Assembly: GCA_016778085.1 (NCBI GenBank) | Contig: JADHQF010000004.1 | Coordinates: 1 to 34,766, forward strand | Direction of reading: 5' to 3' | Origin: Luminiphilus sp. | GTDB taxonomy: Bacteria; Pseudomonadota; Gammaproteobacteria; Pseudomonadales; Halieaceae | Length of the DNA stretch: 34,766 nt | In this document: one piece after another, positions 31,279 to 34,766 of the stretch | How the letters are laid out: the number at the start of each line of letters is the position of its first letter | How positions within the stretch are numbered: the first letter of the stretch is position 1 | Made by a program: the position numbers and the translations under genes | The notes under the pieces: generated by a model | The model's database searches: none | The model's input: the letters and a program-made list of their open reading frames with translations, nothing else | Told to the model about the DNA's origin: nothing

Positions 31279-33606
31279 CTACGGACTGACGGTTAGGGCA
31301 ACCAACTGCCCCGCCTCCCCGGGCGCACCCGTTGCCACGACAATGTACTGCTGACCGCCGATCGCATAGGTCATTGGCACTCCCGTTTGACGCTGACCCA
31401 GGTCGATCTCTGCCACGATCTCCCCGGAGCGCTTGTCATGGGCTCTGAACAGCGAGCCTCCCCATCGCGCGCCATACATACCCGCCCCCTCCCCGGAGAA
31501 GAGCAGCGTTTTAGTGACGAGCAACGCAGATCGATCGTCATTGCCGGTATCAGGAATCGCTACGCCAGCCAGTTGCGGGTGCTCTCGGATTTCCCCTGGC
31601 GTTCGACTATTGGGGCGCTGCCAAAGCAGCTTGCCGGTGTTCATATCCAGCGCGCTGATCCAGCCCCATGGCGGCTTGAGCAGGGGCAGATCAAAGGGGC
31701 CGTCGAGTGTCGCGTCCCTCAGTACGTATCGCATGGAGGATCGGTCTGGGTCGCTGATGAGTCCCACCACCTCTGGCGACACTGCGTAGGAAACATACAT
31801 CAGCCCTGTCTCTGGATCGGCCGCCGCCCCCTGCCAATTGGCACCGCCTACTGAGCCGGGCAGGACGAGCGTGCCACGATTCTGCTCATTTACCAGCGTT
31901 GGCGGCGTATAGAGCGGCCCCAGCGTGTAGCCCGCAACAACCCGCTGCGCCTCGGCATGAATCTCTGGTGTCAGATCGTTGAGTTGGTCTTTGGTAACCC
32001 CGGTGCGCCCAAAAGGCTCAGGCAGTGACGGTATCGGTTGCGTCGCCGCGGTTTGCTCGCCGGGCACGTCGCTCTGGGCCACGGCGACCTCATCGATTGG
32101 CCATACGGGCTCACCCGTGCGGCGATCAAAAACAAAGGTCAGTCCCTGCTTGGTGATTTGTGCTACCGCAGGAATCTCTTTCCCATCCACCGTGATATCG
32201 AGAAGGACAGGCGGCGCAGGCAGATCGTAATCCCAGATGGGGTGATGCACGGTCTGAAAATGCCAGACACGCTCACCGGTCGAAGCGTCAAGGCACACTA
32301 AGCTTTGCCCGTAGAGATTGTCGCCGGGTCGGTGGCCACCATAGTAATCGCTGGTCGGCGCCTCGACTGGAAGATAAACGTAGCCGAGATCTGGATCCGC
32401 GCTCATGGGGGCCCATACACCGGCGTTTCCCGTGTACTCGGCAGCGTCACCGCCCCACGTCGAAAAGCCACTCTCCTCGGAAGTGGGGATGGTATTAAAA
32501 CGCCAGCGTAACTCACCCGTATTTACATCATAGGCAGTGACTTTTCCCTTGAGGGCCTCTGGCGATTCCGGCGCACCGCTGAACGTAAACGCAGCGCCCA
32601 AGATCACCACGTCATGCATAACAATGGGGGGTGAGCTGGCGCCAATGGGTGCAGTGATAGGGTCCAGCTCCGCGCCCAGCTGTAACTTGAGGTCGACGAT
32701 GCCGCCCCCACCAAAGTCAGCGCGTGGCTGACCCGTGCGGGCATCGAGTGCGATCAGTTGATAACCGGGTGAGATCACAAAAATGGTGTCTCGGTCTGCC
32801 CCGCGGTGAATAGCGACGCCCCTGCCCGGTCCTTTGCGCGGCGCATTGGTCCCCCGCTCTGCCTCATCAAGGCGATACATCCAAAGGGTCTCGCCCGTTG
32901 CAGCATCGATGGCCACAACAGCACGCCGCGCGCCCGCAGTCGCGTACAGCACGCCATTCGCCATCAGGGGCGTCACCTGATAGTTGGGCCACGGGGACGC
33001 GCCGAAATTATCGGACCTCCAGCGCCACGCCACAGCCAAATCGGCCACGTTAGCCTCATTAATCAGATCAAGTGGGGAATAGTTCATGCTGTGAGGTGTG
33101 CCACGGTGATGCAGCCACTCTGTCATCAAATTGGGTAAGACAGAGATAGTGGGAAGTGGTGGCTGCTCACTCGTATCTGGATATCCGAGTGCGCCGCTGC
33201 GTGAGAGCTTCAACTTAAGATCTAGATCCGTTGCGCCCGCAGAATAGCCATTTTGGTACAGCATGAATCCCAAAATCGCCGCGTAATCGCGCGCAGCCAA
33301 CCCACCCGGGTTGGTGGACGGCATACTAGTGGTCGTCATGTCGAACAGCTGGCCCACCGGTCGCGTGGCCCAGCGGTCTTGAAACGCTTTACCCGAGAGC
33401 GCAGGCCCCGACTCATTTCCGCGCAGGTTCATCCCATGACAGCTGGCGCAGTGCTCTGCATAGAGACCCCGACCCTCGGCTGCCTGGCTCAGGCTATAGC
33501 TTGCTCCGAGATTCTCAGCACCTGCGGCAGGAGCGACATTAAAGATCGAGCTAATGAGCATCAAAAAGCCGACAAACGGCCCGCTCTGCGGTTGAACTGG
33601 CGTCAT
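31279..33606 (-). CDS. PQQ-dependent dehydrogenase with N-terminal cytochrome c domain
   Basis: 775 aa: secretion signal, CxxCH haem site (GLYAEHCASCHGMNLRGNESGPALSG) then a quinoprotein beta-propeller (VVAIDAATGETLWMYRLDE, HHPIWDYDLPAPPVLLDI, LVCLDASTGERVWHFQ). Confidence 0.92.
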   Translation of the reverse strand: MTPVQPQSGPFVGFLMLISSIFNVAPAAGAENLGASYSLSQAAEGRGLYAEHCASCHGMNLRGNESGPALSGKAFQDRWATRPVGQLFDMTTTSMPSTNPGGLAARDYAAILGFMLYQNGYSAGATDLDLKLKLSRSGALGYPDTSEQPPLPTISVLPNLMTEWLHHRGTPHSMNYSPLDLINEANVADLAVAWRWRSDNFGASPWPNYQVTPLMANGVLYATAGARRAVVAIDAATGETLWMYRLDEAERGTNAPRKGPGRGVAIHRGADRDTIFVISPGYQLIALDARTGQPRADFGGGGIVDLKLQLGAELDPITAPIGASSPPIVMHDVVILGAAFTFSGAPESPEALKGKVTAYDVNTGELRWRFNTIPTSEESGFSTWGGDAAEYTGNAGVWAPMSADPDLGYVYLPVEAPTSDYYGGHRPGDNLYGQSLVCLDASTGERVWHFQTVHHPIWDYDLPAPPVLLDITVDGKEIPAVAQITKQGLTFVFDRRTGEPVWPIDEVAVAQSDVPGEQTAATQPIPSLPEPFGRTGVTKDQLNDLTPEIHAEAQRVVAGYTLGPLYTPPTLVNEQNRGTLVLPGSVGGANWQGAAADPETGLMYVSYAVSPEVVGLISDPDRSSMRYVLRDATLDGPFDLPLLKPPWGWISALDMNTGKLLWQRPNSRTPGEIREHPQLAGVAIPDTGNDDRSALLVTKTLLFSGEGAGMYGARWGGSLFRAHDKRSGEIVAEIDLGQRQTGVPMTYAIGGQQYIVVATGAPGEAGQLVALTVSP

Positions 33607-34523
33607 CTCGCCAGCACCTCCAGATGAGCCAGGGTTGAATCAGCCAACGCCTGAAGGTCGTAGCCCCCCTCTAACGTTGAAACGATGCGGCCCTGCGAAA
33701 ATTGCTCAGCCAATGCGGTGATCTCCTGAGTCACCCACGCGAAATCGCCTTCGTTTAGATTAATGTGCGCCAATGGGTCCTCACGGTGGGCGTCAAACCC
33801 TGCTGAGATCAAAACAAGATCCGGCCGATGCGCCTCCACAGCCTGCCACCAGGAGCTTGAGATCGCTCGCCTGAAATCATCACCCGACGCACCGGCGGCC
33901 AACGGCGTGTTGACAATATTCGGCGACACCACATCGTAAAGCCGATCAGGATAATGAGGGTGCTGAAAACTGGAGCACACCAGAATCTCAGGGTACTTCT
34001 GGCACAAATCGACCGTGCCGTTGCCGTGATGCACATCAAAATCCAAAATCGCTACGCGATCAATGTTCGACAGGTTCAGTGCGTTGATGGCAGCAATGCC
34101 TATGCTGTTGAGCAGGCAAAATCCCATGGGTGAATCGAACTCAGCATGATGGCCCGGTGGCCGCACGGCACAGAACACCCGGGTCTCATCTCCATTAACC
34201 ACATCCTGAACCCCTTGCCACACGGAACCCGCAGCCTGCAGTGCGGCCGCCATGCTCGTTGGACCCATCCAAGTATCCGGGTCCAGTGCTGTCAGTCCCT
34301 CTCTAGGGTTTGATTGCCTCAGCCGTTGCAGCAGTTCAGGGTGATGGGCTTGGCGCACCAATTCATCTTCAATCGGCGCCGCCTCCCGAATGGGATGATC
34401 CTGCGTGAAACCGGTTTGCTCCAGATGGGCCAAAAGAAACGCCAAGCGGTCAGAACGTTCCGGGTGGCCCTCAGGTGTTTGGTGGCTGACGCAATCAGCA
34501 TGGCTATAAAGTCGCACGATCAC
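33603..34523 (-). CDS. Histone deacetylase/acetylpolyamine amidohydrolase superfamily protein
   Basis: 306 aa: AVRPPGHHAEFDSPMGFCLLNSIGIAA, VAILDFDVHHGNGTVDL, LISAGFDAHREDPLAHINL, STLEGGYDLQALADST. ATGA overlap with the PQQ dehydrogenase. Confidence 0.94.
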   Translation of the reverse strand: MIVRLYSHADCVSHQTPEGHPERSDRLAFLLAHLEQTGFTQDHPIREAAPIEDELVRQAHHPELLQRLRQSNPREGLTALDPDTWMGPTSMAAALQAAGSVWQGVQDVVNGDETRVFCAVRPPGHHAEFDSPMGFCLLNSIGIAAINALNLSNIDRVAILDFDVHHGNGTVDLCQKYPEILVCSSFQHPHYPDRLYDVVSPNIVNTPLAAGASGDDFRRAISSSWWQAVEAHRPDLVLISAGFDAHREDPLAHINLNEGDFAWVTQEITALAEQFSQGRIVSTLEGGYDLQALADSTLAHLEVLAR

Positions 34524-34591
34524 TCCGTCTCAAGGACCTCGCAAGGACACAAGCCTATACGGGCGGGGAAACTCGGGGCAACTCTCTGAAA

Positions 34592-34619
34592 AATAAAAAG
34601 CCCGCGCTGAGCGGGCTTT
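34592..34619 (-). terminator. Rho-independent terminator downstream of tRNA-Ser
   Basis: Perfect 9-bp stem AAAGCCCGC / GCGGGCTTT (34597-34605, 34611-34619). On the minus strand it is followed by TTATTT. Confidence 0.85.
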
Positions 34620-34627
34620 AAGTTTAA

Positions 34628-34718
34628 TGGCGGAGAAGGAGGGATTCGAACCCTCGATACGCTATTAACGTATACTCCCTTAGCAGGGGAGCGCCTTCAG
34701 CCACTCGGCCACTTCTCC
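34628..34718 (-). tRNA. tRNA-Ser (anticodon GCT), CCA encoded
   Basis: Reverse complement GGAGAAGTGGCCGAGTGGCTGAAGGCGCTCCCCTGCTAAGGGAGTATACGTTAATAGCGTATCGAGGGTTCGAATCCCTCCTTCTCCGCCA. Acceptor GGAGAAG/CTTCTCC, anticodon loop CTGCTAA, long variable arm. Confidence 0.97.
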
Positions 34719-34766
34719 AGATTCTGTTTATTTCGTCTCGTTCTGATCTTCCTTTTGCGCTCCCCG

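Overview
This 34.8 kb window looks like an ordinary chromosomal segment of a marine gammaproteobacterium; an OM60/NOR5 (Halieaceae)-like origin is a guess from protein style and gene order. The left half is mostly conserved housekeeping genes. On the minus strand, in transcription order, these are ffh, rpsP-rimM-trmD-rplS, dsbC, an alaC-like aminotransferase, hom, thrC, recJ, prfB and a truncated lysS. A ypjD-like/CNNM-CBS pair lies on the plus strand, and queA-tgt-DUF1289 on the minus strand. A tRNA-Leu(CAA) near 18.1 kb and a tRNA-Ser(GCT) at the right edge are clear. The right half is accessory. It holds an FMN-dependent glutamate-synthase-like membrane protein and an outer-membrane beta-barrel candidate. 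Next come a secreted S8 peptidase divergent from an ECF-type sigma/anti-sigma pair, and two YeeE/YedE-type half proteins. The remainder comprises DUF2237, DUF819, an FAD amine oxidase, a 2OG-Fe(II) oxygenase broken by an in-frame amber codon, a nitroreductase, a SprT-like peptidase, a serine hydrolase, a PQQ/cytochrome c dehydrogenase and an HDAC-like deacetylase. I see no mobile elements, CRISPR arrays or rRNA. The observations most worth checking are the S8 peptidase/sigma/anti-sigma/OMP locus, the prfB programmed frameshift (mis-called in the ORF track), the 9x hexanucleotide repeat coding an (EP)9 tract, the amber-interrupted oxygenase, and a hairpin-rich gap between rplS and dsbC where xerD sits in relatives. 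I did not find strong evidence for a wholly novel system.
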